Positions 42,268 to 54,692 of a stretch of DNA of 64,000 nt are shown in pieces. The translations under genes were made by a program, and so were the position numbers. The notes under the pieces are model-generated. The model ran no database searches and was not told the DNA's origin. It saw only the letters and a program-made list of their open reading frames with translations. The stretch comes from Streptomyces sp. V4I2 (GTDB lineage: Bacteria; Actinomycetota; Actinomycetes; Streptomycetales; Streptomycetaceae): assembly GCF_030817655.1 (NCBI RefSeq), contig NZ_JAUSZM010000003.1:2046001-2110000 (forward strand), read 5' to 3'. How positions within the stretch are numbered: position 1 is the stretch's first letter; each line of letters begins with the position of its first letter.

Positions 42268-43134
42268 CTACCACTGAGGAGGGCTGGCAATGGACCGGGC
42301 CAGTACCTCGTCCAGGACCTGGGCCGTCTGTGGTACGTCCAGCTGGGAGTTGTCGATGATGGGGAGGCCGGAGCCGTACCAGCCGGCCATGCGGCCGTGG
42401 ATGCGGGCGACCTCTTCGTCGGTGAGGCGGCGGTTTCCCGAGCGTTCGGCGTTGCGCTCCAGGACGATCTCGAGGCCCGGCAACAGAACCACCGGCAGCA
42501 GGCCCGGGCCCACGTGGCGCTTCCAGCCGCCGAGGCCGACGACCGGGCGGTCGGGGAAGACGGCGTCGTCGAGGATGCAGGAGATGCCGTTGGCCAGGAA
42601 GTTGCGGGCCGCGAAGCCGCAGGTGCGGCGGGCGAGGCGGTACTGGGCCTCGGAGTGGTCGTTCCACCCGGACTGCGGGTCGGCGAAGCCCGAGCGGACC
42701 CATTCGCGCACGTCGTCGAGGCTGATGTGGGCGGTGGGGACCCGGCGGCGGCCCGCCCAGTAACGGGCGACGCTCGTCTTTCCGGCGCCGGCCGGGCCGA
42801 TGAGCAGGACCGCGAGGGTCGTGGCGGCCGGGTCGGCGGTCGTGGCGGGCGGCGCGCTCGGCATGGCGACGGGGCCGCCGGGCGGCAGCGGCACATGGCC
42901 GGTGGTCTCCGGCACCGGCGGGACCGGGGCGTGCTGCGGTGCGGGCGGTACCGGCGCCGAGGGTGCGCCGGTGAAGCCCGGAGCGGGAGGAGGCGGTGGG
43001 GGCACGGGGGCGGAACCCTGATGTGCGCCCGGGTGCTGCGGACCCGGGGGATGTGCGGCCGGCGACCAGCCGGCGACCGGTCCGTGCCCCGGTTGGTGGG
43101 GCGGCGGCAGCGGAGAACCCACTGCGTGCTGCAT
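42268..43134 (-). CDS. P-loop NTPase with long proline-rich N-terminus
   Basis: This 288-residue protein has two parts. Residues 1-105 are Pro/Ala/His-rich (runs of six prolines) and probably disordered. From about 108 there is a compact P-loop kinase-like domain with Walker A GPAGAGKTS (113-121), a possible Walker B ISCILDDAVF, and arginines in a lid-like region (ERNAERSGNRRLTDEEVARIHGRM), suggesting a small-molecule or nucleotide kinase or zeta-toxin-like fold. GGAG precedes the ATG at 43134. It lies between aroB and the M24 gene in the leftward cluster. Function not known. Confidence 0.75.
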   Translation of the reverse strand: MQHAVGSPLPPPHQPGHGPVAGWSPAAHPPGPQHPGAHQGSAPVPPPPPPAPGFTGAPSAPVPPAPQHAPVPPVPETTGHVPLPPGGPVAMPSAPPATTADPAATTLAVLLIGPAGAGKTSVARYWAGRRRVPTAHISLDDVREWVRSGFADPQSGWNDHSEAQYRLARRTCGFAARNFLANGISCILDDAVFPDRPVVGLGGWKRHVGPGLLPVVLLPGLEIVLERNAERSGNRRLTDEEVARIHGRMAGWYGSGLPIIDNSQLDVPQTAQVLDEVLARSIASPPQW

Positions 43135-43300
43135 CCGGTGCCACTCCGTCTCGTACAGGCAATGGGCGCTGACAGCGCGGGGGATTCCCGCTTCGCTACC
43201 GAACGGTACCGCCCCCGGCCGTCGTTTGGTGAAACGGCCGGGGGCGGTCCGAAGTGCCCGGTGGCGCAAGGTGAATCGGGCGGATGGAGTACCGCGGGAC

Positions 43301-46088
<2,788 letters not shown>

Positions 46089-46275
46089 CGGTGCTCCTCA
46101 GTGCTCGCGCCCTGGTACTGCCCTTCGTACGCGCGTCCTCGCGTACGGCGACGGCCCGACCAGGTGCGCGGCCCTGGCCCGCCACCTCCGATCCTCCCAC
46201 GTCCGGGCACGGGAACCGGCCGCCGGTCCACAGGGCGGACGGGACGCGGCTGTCCCGACGGCGACCGAGCTGCTC

Positions 46276-47115
46276 CTAGCGGGCGGCGAGCGCGTGCTCG
46301 CCCGCCTTGCGCATCGCGTCCAGCGGGGCAGGGGTACGGCCGGTCATCTGCTCCACCTGCAGGACCGCCTGGTGCACCAGCAGGTCGAGTCCGCTGACGA
46401 CTGCCCCGCCGTACGCGGACCAGCGGGCGGCGAGCTCGGTGGGCCACGGGTCGTAGAGCACGTCGAAGAGAGTGGCGGGGCGTTCCGGCAGGGCCGAGGA
46501 CAGCGCGTCGGTCGCACCGGCCGGGGTGGTCGCGACGACGAGCGGTGCGCGCAGCGCCTGCTCGGCGTCCGCCCAGTCCGCCGTACGGACCTCGATGTCC
46601 AGCCGCTCGCCCCACTGCCGCATCTCGGCGGCACGGGCCTCGCTGCGCACGTACGCGACGACCTCGCCGGTGCAGATCCGGGACAGGGCGGCGAGCGCGG
46701 AGGAGGCGGTGGCGCCGGCGCCGAGGATCGCGGCGGAGTCGACCTGTTCGATGCCGTGTTCGCGCAGGGCGGCGACCATGCCGGGGATGTCGGTGTTGTC
46801 GCCGACCCGGCGGCCGTCCTCGGTGAACACGACCGTGTTGACCGCGTCGACCGAGGCAGCGGTCTCGGTGATGTCGTCGAGCAGCGGGATGACGGCCCGC
46901 TTGAGCGGCATGGTCACCGAGAGCCCGGCCCACTCCGGGCCGAGTTCCGCGAAGAACCCCGACAGGGCGGCCTCGTCGAGCTCGAACCGGTCGTACGACC
47001 AGTTCGTCAGGCCCAGCGCCTCGTACGCGGCGCGGTGCAGCACGGGCGAGAGGGAGTGCGCGATGGGCTTGCCGAGCACGGCGGCCCGGCGGGCGTCAGC
47101 TGCCCGAGCTCTCAT
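46276..47115 (-). CDS. aroE: shikimate dehydrogenase
   Basis: This 279-residue NADPH enzyme reduces 3-dehydroshikimate. The substrate site SLSPVLHRAAYEALGL, the catalytic Lys in TMPLKRAVIP, Asp in NTDIPG and the nucleotide-binding LGAGATASSALAAL are intact. The ATG at 47115 lies 20 bp inside the 3' end of mltG, giving translational coupling. It stands a little apart from aroC-aroK-aroB. Confidence 0.94.
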   Translation of the reverse strand: MRARAADARRAAVLGKPIAHSLSPVLHRAAYEALGLTNWSYDRFELDEAALSGFFAELGPEWAGLSVTMPLKRAVIPLLDDITETAASVDAVNTVVFTEDGRRVGDNTDIPGMVAALREHGIEQVDSAAILGAGATASSALAALSRICTGEVVAYVRSEARAAEMRQWGERLDIEVRTADWADAEQALRAPLVVATTPAGATDALSSALPERPATLFDVLYDPWPTELAARWSAYGGAVVSGLDLLVHQAVLQVEQMTGRTPAPLDAMRKAGEHALAAR

Positions 47116-48853
47116 TGAACTTGTCCCTGAGCCTTTCGAATTCCGCGAAGGTCTTCGCGTATTCGGTCTTGTTCACACCGTCGGTCGCCACGAAGTAGAG
47201 CCAGCCCTCGTCGGTCGGATTCTCCGTCGCCTTCATCGCCTCGTCACCGGGGTTACCGATGGGGCCGGGCGGCAGACCCTCCTGCGTGTACGTGTTGTAC
47301 GGGTCCTGGTTGCTGTTGATCTCCGACTCGCTGATGTTGATGTTGCTCTCGTTCTTCAGGTAATTGAAGGTCGAGTCGAACTGCAGCTTCCGGTTGGTCT
47401 CGGTGTTCGTGGACTTGAGGCGGTTGTAGATCACCTCCGCCATCTTGCGGAAGTCGTCCTCGGTCTTGCCCTCGGCCTGGACGAGGCTGGCGACGGTGAC
47501 GACCTGCAACGGGTTGTCCAGCTTGAGCGCCTTGGCCTTTGCCTCCACGTCGAACTCGTCGTACTTCTTCGCCGCCTGGGTCACCATCTCCTTCAGGACC
47601 GTCTCGGCCTTCATACCCTTGGCTGCGGGATAGGTGCCGGGGTAGAGGAATCCTTCCAGCGGATCCTTTATCTCCTTGTTGTCGTTCGCCCAGTCAGGCA
47701 GGCCGAGGCTCTCGAACTCCTTCTCGGCGATCTTCCTGGTGGTGCCGGACGACAATTCGAGTTTCGCGTCGATCGTCTTGTAGACGCTGATATTGCGCTC
47801 GCCCGGCTTGACCAGCACATTGTTCTGGCTCTTGGGGTCGAGCATCATCTCGATGGCACTGTCGGCGGACATCTGTTTCTTCAGCAGATAGGCGCCGGCC
47901 TGGATCGTCTTGCCTTTGGCGTTCTGGTCCTGAGCCGCCACGAACGCGTCGACGCTCTTGACCACGCCGGCTTCTTTCAGCTTCTGACCGATCGTCGACC
48001 CGTAGGCACCCTTGGGGATGACGACGGACACCAGCTCGCTCGTACCGTCCCCGGCGTAGTCCGGAGCCGAGCCGAAACGATCCTTGTAGAACTGGTAGCC
48101 GAAATATCCGACTCCGCCCAGTCCTCCGCCGAACACCAGCAGGACCACCAGACACGCGCATCCGCTGCGGCGCTTCTTGGGCTTGCCGCCGCGTCCCTTG
48201 CGGTCGCCGCGGTCGCCCTTCGGTTCGTCCGAGTCGTCCTCGTCGTCGTCAGCGCCCGAGAAGAACGCGTGTTCGCCCTGATCGGGACCGGGATCCCAGT
48301 CGGGCTGCTGCGGTTCGGGTTCGGCGCGCCGACGGGCGGGCGGCTCCGGCGGCGGGTAGGCGTCCGGGGGGCCGTAGAAGTCGGGCTGCTGCTGGCCGCC
48401 GTACGACATGCCCTGCTGCTGCCCGTACGGGTCCGACGGATCGGGGTACTGGACGGGCTCGTGCGCGCCGGTGGCCCAGCCGTTGTTGTCGTACTGCTGC
48501 TGGGGCTGGGGCGCGTACTGCTGCTGGTCGTACTGCTGCCCGCCGTACTGCTGGTCGTACTGCTGCTGCTCGCCGTACTGCTGGTTGTACTGCTGCTGGT
48601 CGTACTGCTGCTGCTCGCCGTACTGCTGCTGGTAGTGCTGCTGCGCCTGACCGTATGCGGCCTGCTGGCCGTCGCCCCAGCCTCCGTTGTCGTACTGCGG
48701 CTGCTGCGGCTGCTCCGGATGGTGCTGCGGCTGGCCGCCGTAGGGGGACTGCTGACCCGCCTGGGCCTGCTGTCCACCCCATCCGTCATCCCCGTACAAC
48801 GGGTCCTCCGGATGCCACGGTTCGGAGCCTTCGCCCCGGCCATACTCAGTCAT
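47096..48853 (-). CDS. mltG: endolytic murein transglycosylase MltG (YceG-like)
   Basis: This 585-residue protein ends glycan strand elongation in peptidoglycan synthesis. Residues 28-154 are a Gln/Tyr/Gly-rich low-complexity tract (many QQY units). A basic patch and one transmembrane helix (231-254) follow. The extracytoplasmic YceG domain has the presumed catalytic Glu461 in SLVQAEGKTEDD and the FLYPGTYP motif. The ATG at 48853 has AGGGGA upstream. The long cytoplasmic N-terminus is an actinobacterial addition. It is between ruvX and aroE, the common order. Confidence 0.94.
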   Translation of the reverse strand: MTEYGRGEGSEPWHPEDPLYGDDGWGGQQAQAGQQSPYGGQPQHHPEQPQQPQYDNGGWGDGQQAAYGQAQQHYQQQYGEQQQYDQQQYNQQYGEQQQYDQQYGGQQYDQQQYAPQPQQQYDNNGWATGAHEPVQYPDPSDPYGQQQGMSYGGQQQPDFYGPPDAYPPPEPPARRRAEPEPQQPDWDPGPDQGEHAFFSGADDDEDDSDEPKGDRGDRKGRGGKPKKRRSGCACLVVLLVFGGGLGGVGYFGYQFYKDRFGSAPDYAGDGTSELVSVVIPKGAYGSTIGQKLKEAGVVKSVDAFVAAQDQNAKGKTIQAGAYLLKKQMSADSAIEMMLDPKSQNNVLVKPGERNISVYKTIDAKLELSSGTTRKIAEKEFESLGLPDWANDNKEIKDPLEGFLYPGTYPAAKGMKAETVLKEMVTQAAKKYDEFDVEAKAKALKLDNPLQVVTVASLVQAEGKTEDDFRKMAEVIYNRLKSTNTETNRKLQFDSTFNYLKNESNINISESEINSNQDPYNTYTQEGLPPGPIGNPGDEAMKATENPTDEGWLYFVATDGVNKTEYAKTFAEFERLRDKFNESSGS

Positions 48854-48974
48854 CGATCCCCTAGAGCCGCGAGGCGGCGGTCGCGCGGCTTTCGGCTCGG
48901 CTCCCGTTCCGCCTCTCTTTGTGCGGTGGCTGTTCGAACACCTCCGCATCGCGCGGAACGTTACCGTATCGCGA

Positions 48975-49478
48975 TCAGATGACCACTTCGACGTCCTCGC
49001 CGGGTGCTTTACCTGACACCCGTTCGGATTCCAGGGCCTGTTGAAGGATGATCACGGCCGCTACCTGGTCGATGACCGATCTGCCCTTTTTCGACTTCAC
49101 GCCCGAGGCGCGCAGTCCCTGACTGGCCGTCACCGTGGTCATCCGCTCGTCCACGAGCCGGACCGGGACGGGGGCGATGCCCCGGGCGAGCTCCTGGGCG
49201 AAGCCGCGGACCTTCACCGCGGCCGGGCCCTCGCCGCCCTTGAGGGAGCGGGGGAGGCCGACCACGACCTCGATCGGTTCGTACTCCTCGACCAGTTGCC
49301 TCAACCTGCGGTGAGCTGCGGGGACGTCCCGGCCGGGGACGGTCTCCACCGGGGTGGCGAGGATCCCGTCGGGGTCACATGAGGCGACCCCGATACGGGC
49401 GTCCCCGACGTCGATCGCGAGGCGACGGCCGCGGCGCATGCCCCGGCCGTCGTCACTCTCCCGAACTTCGGCGCTCAC
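48975..49478 (-). CDS. ruvX: RuvX/YqgF Holliday-junction resolvase-like protein
   Basis: This 167-residue RNase H-like protein is the YqgF family, implicated in 16S rRNA processing or Holliday-junction resolution. The first acidic motif [12 protein letters not shown], the Glu in [12 protein letters not shown], and the last Asp in [12 protein letters not shown] are present. The GTG at 49478 overlaps the alaS stop (GTGA). It sits between alaS and mltG, a conserved arrangement. Confidence 0.93.
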   Translation of the reverse strand: MSAEVRESDDGRGMRRGRRLAIDVGDARIGVASCDPDGILATPVETVPGRDVPAAHRRLRQLVEEYEPIEVVVGLPRSLKGGEGPAAVKVRGFAQELARGIAPVPVRLVDERMTTVTASQGLRASGVKSKKGRSVIDQVAAVIILQQALESERVSGKAPGEDVEVVI

Positions 49479-52147
49479 TTGGCCGTTTCCGCCACGAGCC
49501 GCTCGACGGCCTCGACGGCCTCGCCGACGGCGGCCGGGTTCTGGCCGCCGCCCTGGGCGAGGTCCGGCTTGCCGCCACCGCCGCCGCCGAGGGTCTTGGC
49601 GGCCGTACGGACCAGGTCGCCGGCCTTGAGACCGCGCTCGCGGGCGGCCTCGTTGGTGGCGATGACGGTCAGCGGCTTGCCGTTGCTGACCGCGAACAGA
49701 GCGACCACGGCGGCCCGGCCGCCCTGGATGCGGCCGCGCACGTCGAGGACCAGCTTGCGCAGGTCGTCGGGGGTGGTGCCGTCCGGGACCTGACCGGTGA
49801 CGAGAGCGACGCCCTGGACGTCCTTGGCCGATCCGGCGAGACCGGCGGCGGCCTGGAGGACCTTCTCGGCGCGGAACTTCTCGATCTCCTTCTCGGCGTC
49901 CTTCAGCCTGCCGAGCATGGTGGAGACCTTCTCCGGGAGCTCCTCCGGACGGCCCTTGATCAGCTCCTGCAGCTGAGCGACGACCGTGTGCTCGCGGGCG
50001 AGGAAGTTGTAGGCGTCGACACCCACGAGGGCCTCGATACGGCGCACACCCGAGCCGATCGACGACTCGCCGAGCAGCTTCACCAGGCCCAGCTGGGCGG
50101 TGTTGTGGACGTGCGTGCCGCCGCACAGCTCCTTGGAGAAGTCGCCGATGGTGACGACCCGGACGCGCTCGCCGTACTTCTCGCCGAACTCGGCGATGGC
50201 GCCCTGCTTCTTGGCCTCGTCGATGCCCATGACGTCGGCGCGGACGTCCAGGTCGCGGGCGAGGACCTCGTTGATCTTCTGCTCCACGTCGGTCATCACG
50301 GCCGTGGGAACGGCGGCGGGCGAACCGAAGTCGAAGCGGAAGCGGCCGGGCTGGTTCTCGGAACCGGCCTGGGCGGCCGTCGGGCCGAGGGCGTCGCGCA
50401 GGGCCTGGTGGGTCAGGTGCGTGGCCGAGTGGGCGCGGGCGATGGCCGTGCGGCGGCGATGGTCGATCGAGGCGTGGGCCTTGGAGCCGACGGTGACCTC
50501 GCCGACCTGGACGACGCCCTTGTGGACGTACACGCCGGGCACCGGCTTCTGGCAGTCGCGGATCTCGATGACGGCACCGGTGTCCACCTTGATGCGGCCG
50601 GTGTCGCCGATCTGGCCGCCGCCCTCGGCGTAGAAGGGGGTGCGGTCCAGGACGATCTCGACCTCGTCGCCCTCGGTGGCGGCCGGGGAGGAGGCACCGT
50701 CGACGAGGATCCCGACGATCGTGGACTCGCCCTCGGTGTCCGAGTAGCCGATGAAGTCGGTCTCGCCGGCCTTGTCGGCGATCTCGCGGTAGGCGCCGAC
50801 GCCGGCATGGCCGGTCTTCTTGGCCTGGGCGTCGGCCTTGGCGCGCTCCCGCTGCTCCTTCATCAGACGGCGGAAGCCGTCCTCGTCCACGGAGAGGCCC
50901 TGCTCGGCGGCCATCTCCAGGGTGAGGTCGATCGGGAAGCCCCAGGTGTCGTGGAGCAGGAAGGCCTTGTCGCCGGACAGGACGGTGCCGCCGGCCTGCT
51001 TGGTCTCGGTGACAGCGGTGTCGAGGATGTTCGTGCCGCCCTTGAGGGCCTTGAGGAAGGCGTTCTCCTCGGCGACGGCGACCTTCTCGATCCGCTCGCG
51101 GTCGGTGACGAGCTCGGGGTACTGCTGCCCCATCATCTCGATGACCGTGTCGATCAGGTCCTTGACGACCGGGCCGGTGGCGCCGAGCAGACGCATGTTG
51201 CGGATGGCGCGGCGCATGATGCGGCGCAGGACGTAGCCGCGACCCTCGTTGCCGGGGGTCACGCCGTCGCCGATGAGCATCACGGACGTGCGCATGTGGT
51301 CGGTGACCACGCGCAGGGAGACGTCGGAGTCGTGGGCTTCGCCGTACTCGACACCGGTCAGCTCGGTCGCCTTCTTGATGACGGCCATGGAGGTGTCGAT
51401 CTCGTACATGTTCTGCACGCCCTGCAGAATCATGGCGAGCCGCTCCATGCCGAGGCCCGTGTCGATGTTCTTGCTCGGCAGGTCGCCCAGGATCTCGAAG
51501 TTGTCCTTGCCGATGCCCTCGCCGCGCTCGTACTGCATGAAGACGAGGTTCCAGATCTCCACGTACCGCTCGTCGTTGACGGCGGGGCCGCCCTCGACGC
51601 CGAACTCGGGGCCGCGGTCGTAGTTGATCTCGGAACAGGGGCCGCACGGGCCGGGTACGCCCATGGACCAGTAGTTGTCCTTCATGCCCAGGCGCTGGAT
51701 GCGCTCCTTGGGCACGCCGACGATCTCGTGCCAGATGCGCTCGGCCTCGTCGTCGTCCTTGTAGACGGTGATCCAGAGCTTCTCCGGCTCCAGGCCGTAA
51801 CCACCCTTGTCCTGGGGCGTGGTGAGCAGCTCCCAGGCGTACTTGATGGCGCCTTCCTTGAAGTAGTCGCCGAAGGAGAAGTTGCCGCACATCTGGAAGA
51901 AGGTGCCGTGCCGCGTGGTCTTGCCGACCTCTTCGATGTCGGGCGTGCGCACGCACTTCTGCACGCTGGTGGCGCGCGACCACGGCGGCTTGACCTCACC
52001 GAGGAAGTACGGCTTGAAGGGCACCATGCCGGCGGGGACCAGGAGCAGAGTCGGGTCGTCCGCGATGAGCGACGCCGAAGGGACGACGGTGTGCCCGCGC
52101 TCCTCGTAGAAGCTCAGCCAGCGGCGGCGAATCTCGGCCGACTCCAT
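49475..52147 (-). CDS. alaS: alanyl-tRNA synthetase
   Basis: This 890-residue class II synthetase has the N-terminal catalytic core ([19 protein letters not shown]), the editing domain with zinc ligands [11 protein letters not shown] and [13 protein letters not shown], and the C-terminal DHHA1-type region with the Gly-rich [14 protein letters not shown] near the end. The ATG at 52147 overlaps the stop of the preceding small gene (ATGA). It is the only alanyl synthetase seen and is full length. Confidence 0.98.
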   Translation of the reverse strand: MESAEIRRRWLSFYEERGHTVVPSASLIADDPTLLLVPAGMVPFKPYFLGEVKPPWSRATSVQKCVRTPDIEEVGKTTRHGTFFQMCGNFSFGDYFKEGAIKYAWELLTTPQDKGGYGLEPEKLWITVYKDDDEAERIWHEIVGVPKERIQRLGMKDNYWSMGVPGPCGPCSEINYDRGPEFGVEGGPAVNDERYVEIWNLVFMQYERGEGIGKDNFEILGDLPSKNIDTGLGMERLAMILQGVQNMYEIDTSMAVIKKATELTGVEYGEAHDSDVSLRVVTDHMRTSVMLIGDGVTPGNEGRGYVLRRIMRRAIRNMRLLGATGPVVKDLIDTVIEMMGQQYPELVTDRERIEKVAVAEENAFLKALKGGTNILDTAVTETKQAGGTVLSGDKAFLLHDTWGFPIDLTLEMAAEQGLSVDEDGFRRLMKEQRERAKADAQAKKTGHAGVGAYREIADKAGETDFIGYSDTEGESTIVGILVDGASSPAATEGDEVEIVLDRTPFYAEGGGQIGDTGRIKVDTGAVIEIRDCQKPVPGVYVHKGVVQVGEVTVGSKAHASIDHRRRTAIARAHSATHLTHQALRDALGPTAAQAGSENQPGRFRFDFGSPAAVPTAVMTDVEQKINEVLARDLDVRADVMGIDEAKKQGAIAEFGEKYGERVRVVTIGDFSKELCGGTHVHNTAQLGLVKLLGESSIGSGVRRIEALVGVDAYNFLAREHTVVAQLQELIKGRPEELPEKVSTMLGRLKDAEKEIEKFRAEKVLQAAAGLAGSAKDVQGVALVTGQVPDGTTPDDLRKLVLDVRGRIQGGRAAVVALFAVSNGKPLTVIATNEAARERGLKAGDLVRTAAKTLGGGGGGKPDLAQGGGQNPAAVGEAVEAVERLVAETAK

Positions 52148-52497
52148 CAGTGGTCCTCATTCCGGTTGTACGAGTACGTCGTCCTGTCGCTCTCGACGGA
52201 CTTCGGGTTGGTGCGGTTCTCGATGGCGGCGTACCGCCGGGGGGAGGGAAGCTCGGGGTTCTCGTTGATCCCGAGGGCGTCACCCAGCTCCGCCTCCCGC
52301 TGGGCCATGTTGTCGCGGACGTCCAGCGCGAAGCCCACCGCGCGGTCCTTGATGCGGTGACCGGCATCGAGCGCCTTGTTCGCCGCGGTCGCGGCGAGGT
52401 TCTCGGGGGTCAGCTGCTTCAGCTTGCGATTGACCTTGGTGGTGGCCCACACACCGGCGGCGACGCCCGAGGTGAACCAGAAGGTGCGGCGGAACAT
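52147..52497 (-). CDS. small conserved actinobacterial protein (DUF6167-like)
   Basis: This 116-residue protein has one short N-terminal hydrophobic segment (about 5-20, [17 protein letters not shown]) and a polar, helical rest. The match to the DUF6167 family is from memory of similar proteins upstream of alaS. Its stop overlaps the alaS start, and it follows the DUF948-like gene by nine bp, so the three are one unit. Function unknown; a membrane-associated role is likely. Confidence 0.7.
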   Translation of the reverse strand: MFRRTFWFTSGVAAGVWATTKVNRKLKQLTPENLAATAANKALDAGHRIKDRAVGFALDVRDNMAQREAELGDALGINENPELPSPRRYAAIENRTNPKSVESDRTTYSYNRNEDH

Positions 52498-52506
52498 CGC
52501 TGGCTC

Positions 52507-52947
52507 TCAGTCCTTCTTTTTGCGGAGGTCTCGCTTGTCCCGCCGAGAGACCGTGCGGCCCACGATCACGGTACGCCGGGGTGCCTTGGCGGGAACGTCG
52601 TCCTTGTGGCCGCCGAGGGCCCGGCGCACGCCGTAGCCGAAGGCGGCGACCTTCACGAGGGGGCCGCCGAAGGTGGAGGCGACGGTCGTCGACAGCGCGG
52701 ACGCGTTCGACGTGACCTCCTGGACGTCCGACGCGATCGCGTCGACCCGGTCGATCTGGGTCTGTGCGGAGCGCACCGCCGAGGAGGCGTCGGCCAGCAG
52801 CGGGACGGCCTGGTCGGTCACGTCCGCCACGAGCTTGGTGGTCGCCCTGAGCGTCTGGGCCAGCCTCGCCAGCGCGACGGCGAGGAAGGAGACCAGAATC
52901 GCCCAGAAGACGGCCACCAGGATCCCGGCCACCTCTCCACCGGACAC
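52507..52947 (-). CDS. DUF948-type membrane protein
   Basis: This protein of about 146 residues has one N-terminal transmembrane helix (EVAGILVAVFWAILVSFLAVAL-region, about 5-26) and a long heptad-patterned helix (TLRATTKLVADVTDQAVPLLADASSAV, continued), followed by a basic tail. This layout fits DUF948, an uncharacterised envelope-associated family. The start is uncertain: GTG at 52947 best fits the family, while an ATG at 52980 would add 11 residues. Confidence 0.72.
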   Translation of the reverse strand: MSGGEVAGILVAVFWAILVSFLAVALARLAQTLRATTKLVADVTDQAVPLLADASSAVRSAQTQIDRVDAIASDVQEVTSNASALSTTVASTFGGPLVKVAAFGYGVRRALGGHKDDVPAKAPRRTVIVGRTVSRRDKRDLRKKKD

Positions 52948-53038
52948 TGTGTGCACCCGCTCCCTGAAACGTGCCTGCATATCGAAAAAGTCGTACGCCG
53001 AGCCTATCGCGCCGGGGGTCCGGCTCCGAACCGGATTA

Positions 53039-53096
53039 CCGCCCGCGCGCGGGCGGGTTCGCGCGAAGCGATTGTACGGACTGAACACGGTTCAGT
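53039..53096. other. palindromes upstream of pseudogene
   Basis: CCGCCCGCGCGCGGGCGG (53039-53056) is a perfect 18-bp palindrome, and ACTGAACACGGTTCAGT (53080-53096) is a second perfect inverted repeat with 7-bp arms and a 3-bp centre. The latter looks like a repressor operator (TetR-style size). They lie between the DUF948 gene start and the LuxR remnant and could be parts of a lost regulatory region. Confidence 0.5.
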
Positions 53097-53125
53097 ACGC
53101 TCCGTGTTCCCTGTGTATTCCTCTG

Positions 53126-53751
53126 ATGTGCCAGGTCGAGCCGGCGATGACGCGGGCGTTGCAGGGGGATCTGGTGGAGGCGGTGGAGCTGTGCGAGGAC
53201 GTCCGCCAGGTCTGTGAGGACCACGGCGAGCGCTGGGCCCGCGCGTACGCGCTGTACGTCCTGGCCTACGCGGCGTGGCGCGAGGGCGACCCGGCGGGCG
53301 CCCGCGCACTGCTGACGGACTGCCTGTCCGGTGCCCACGCCTTCCGCGACCTGCTCGGCTCGGTCCTGGCGATCGAGCTGCTGGCCCTGGTCACGGCCAC
53401 GGAGGGCGACCCGGCGGAGGCCGCTGTGCTGCAGGGCGCCGCCGCCGCGATGGGGCCGTCGGTGGGGCTGCCGCTCTTCGGTTCGGCGTACTACAACGCG
53501 CCGCACGAGCTGTGCGAGGCGATCGCCCGGGAGCAGCTGGGGGACGTGCGGTACGAGGAGTGCGTACGGCGGGGCGCGCGGCTCGGCCGGACGCGGCCGT
53601 CGTGCGGGCGCTGGGGCGCTGCGGGGATCGAGCGCTGGACGCGGTACCGACGCCGCGCGGGCCGGTGCGGTATGCGACGGCGACCCTGGGCCTGGACATG
53701 CAGCAGCCCGCCGCCTCGCCCACCCGGAAGGGCGGGGAGACGGCGGGCTGA
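53126..53751 (+). pseudogene. remnant of a LuxR/LAL-type regulator (C-terminal TPR/ATPase part)
   Basis: About 155 residues (LVEAVELCEDVRQVCEDHGERWARAYALYVLAYAAWREGD and so on, read in pieces) match the C-terminal helical-repeat region of large LuxR-family ATPase regulators, with the typical end LFGSAYYNAPHELCEAIAREQLGD. After ARLG, near 53590, the match continues only in another frame (PDAAVVRALG), so there is a frameshift. The ATPase N-terminus and the LuxR DNA-binding domain are missing. It lies between the DUF948 gene and rpsD, alien to that conserved neighbourhood. It is almost certainly non-functional. Confidence 0.75.
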
Positions 53752-53777
53752 GCGGTGGTGCTACGGCCTGCTGGTGA

Positions 53778-54392
53778 TCAGCGGGCGTAGTACTCGACGA
53801 CGAGCTGCTCGTCGCAGATCACCGGGATCTCCTTGCGGTTCGGCTCGCGGTCCAGGCGGAAGGCCAGGGCACGGAGGTTCACCTGGAGGTAGCGCGGGGT
53901 CTCGCCGTCGGGGGCGAAGCCGCCCTCACGGGCGATCGAGAACAGGGTCTTCTCGCGGCTGCGCTCGCGGACCATCACGACGTCGTCGGGCTTGACGCGG
54001 AAGGACGGCTTGTCGACCTTCTGGCCGTTGACCTCGATGTGGCCGTGGACGACCATCTGGCGGGCCTGGTAGATCGTGCGGGCGATGCCCGAACGTAGGA
54101 CCAGCGCGTCGAGACGGCGCTCGAGCTCGATGACCAGGGCCTCACCGGTCTTGCCCTGGGTCTTGGCGGCACGCTCGTAGGCGCGGACGAGCTGGCGCTC
54201 GGACACGTCGTACTGCGCGCGCAGACGCTGCTTCTCGAGCAGACGGACCTTGTAGTCCGAGTTCTGCTTGCGGCCACGACCGTGCTCACCCGGCGGGTAG
54301 GGACGGGCCTCGAAGTACTTGACGGCCTTCGGGGTCAGCGCGATGCCGAGGGCACGCGACTTCTTGACCTTGGGGCGGGGCTGGTTCGCCAC
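53778..54392 (-). CDS. rpsD: 30S ribosomal protein S4 (cysteine-free form)
   Basis: This 204-residue primary 16S rRNA-binding protein has the N-terminal S4 domain ([15 protein letters not shown]), the central assembly region ([19 protein letters not shown]) and the S4 RNA-binding motif [31 protein letters not shown]. It lacks the four-Cys zinc knuckle, so it is the C-minus type. The GTG at 54392 is preceded by AAGGAAAAG. A leader of about 280 nt precedes it. Confidence 0.98.
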   Translation of the reverse strand: MANQPRPKVKKSRALGIALTPKAVKYFEARPYPPGEHGRGRKQNSDYKVRLLEKQRLRAQYDVSERQLVRAYERAAKTQGKTGEALVIELERRLDALVLRSGIARTIYQARQMVVHGHIEVNGQKVDKPSFRVKPDDVVMVRERSREKTLFSIAREGGFAPDGETPRYLQVNLRALAFRLDREPNRKEIPVICDEQLVVEYYAR

Positions 54393-54692
54393 TTCTTTTC
54401 CTTTTCCTTTTCGGCTGCCTCAGGGTTACGGGAGGTCGCATCCGCAGCCGGGGAATCCCGACAGGTCCACGAGGGACTTGTCAGGCAGCCGTTCCCCTGT
54501 GCTGGGCACATACGTGCAGCACACGAACGGCCCACCGACCGCTCCCGGAACTCCGGGTGGTGGTGGGCTGCCCGCGACACCTACAACGGTGCGCGACGCT
54601 CCTGGATCAACAGATCCGGCTGGATGTCCCGCCTGAGGCGCCGACCGGAGCCGGACACGGGACGCAGCACTTCGGACGAGTCTACAGGCTGC
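54393..54692 (-). promoter_or_regulatory. rpsD upstream region with long structured leader
   Basis: These 300 bp have no gene. A candidate minus-strand -10 TAGACT lies at 54679-54684, so the rpsD leader would be about 280 nt. Several hairpin-forming segments occur in it: GACAGGTCC with GGGACTTGTC, GTGCTG with CAGCAC, and CCCGGAACTCCGGG. S4 represses its own mRNA in other bacteria, so this leader may be an S4 target, although no known motif was recognised. Confidence 0.45.
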
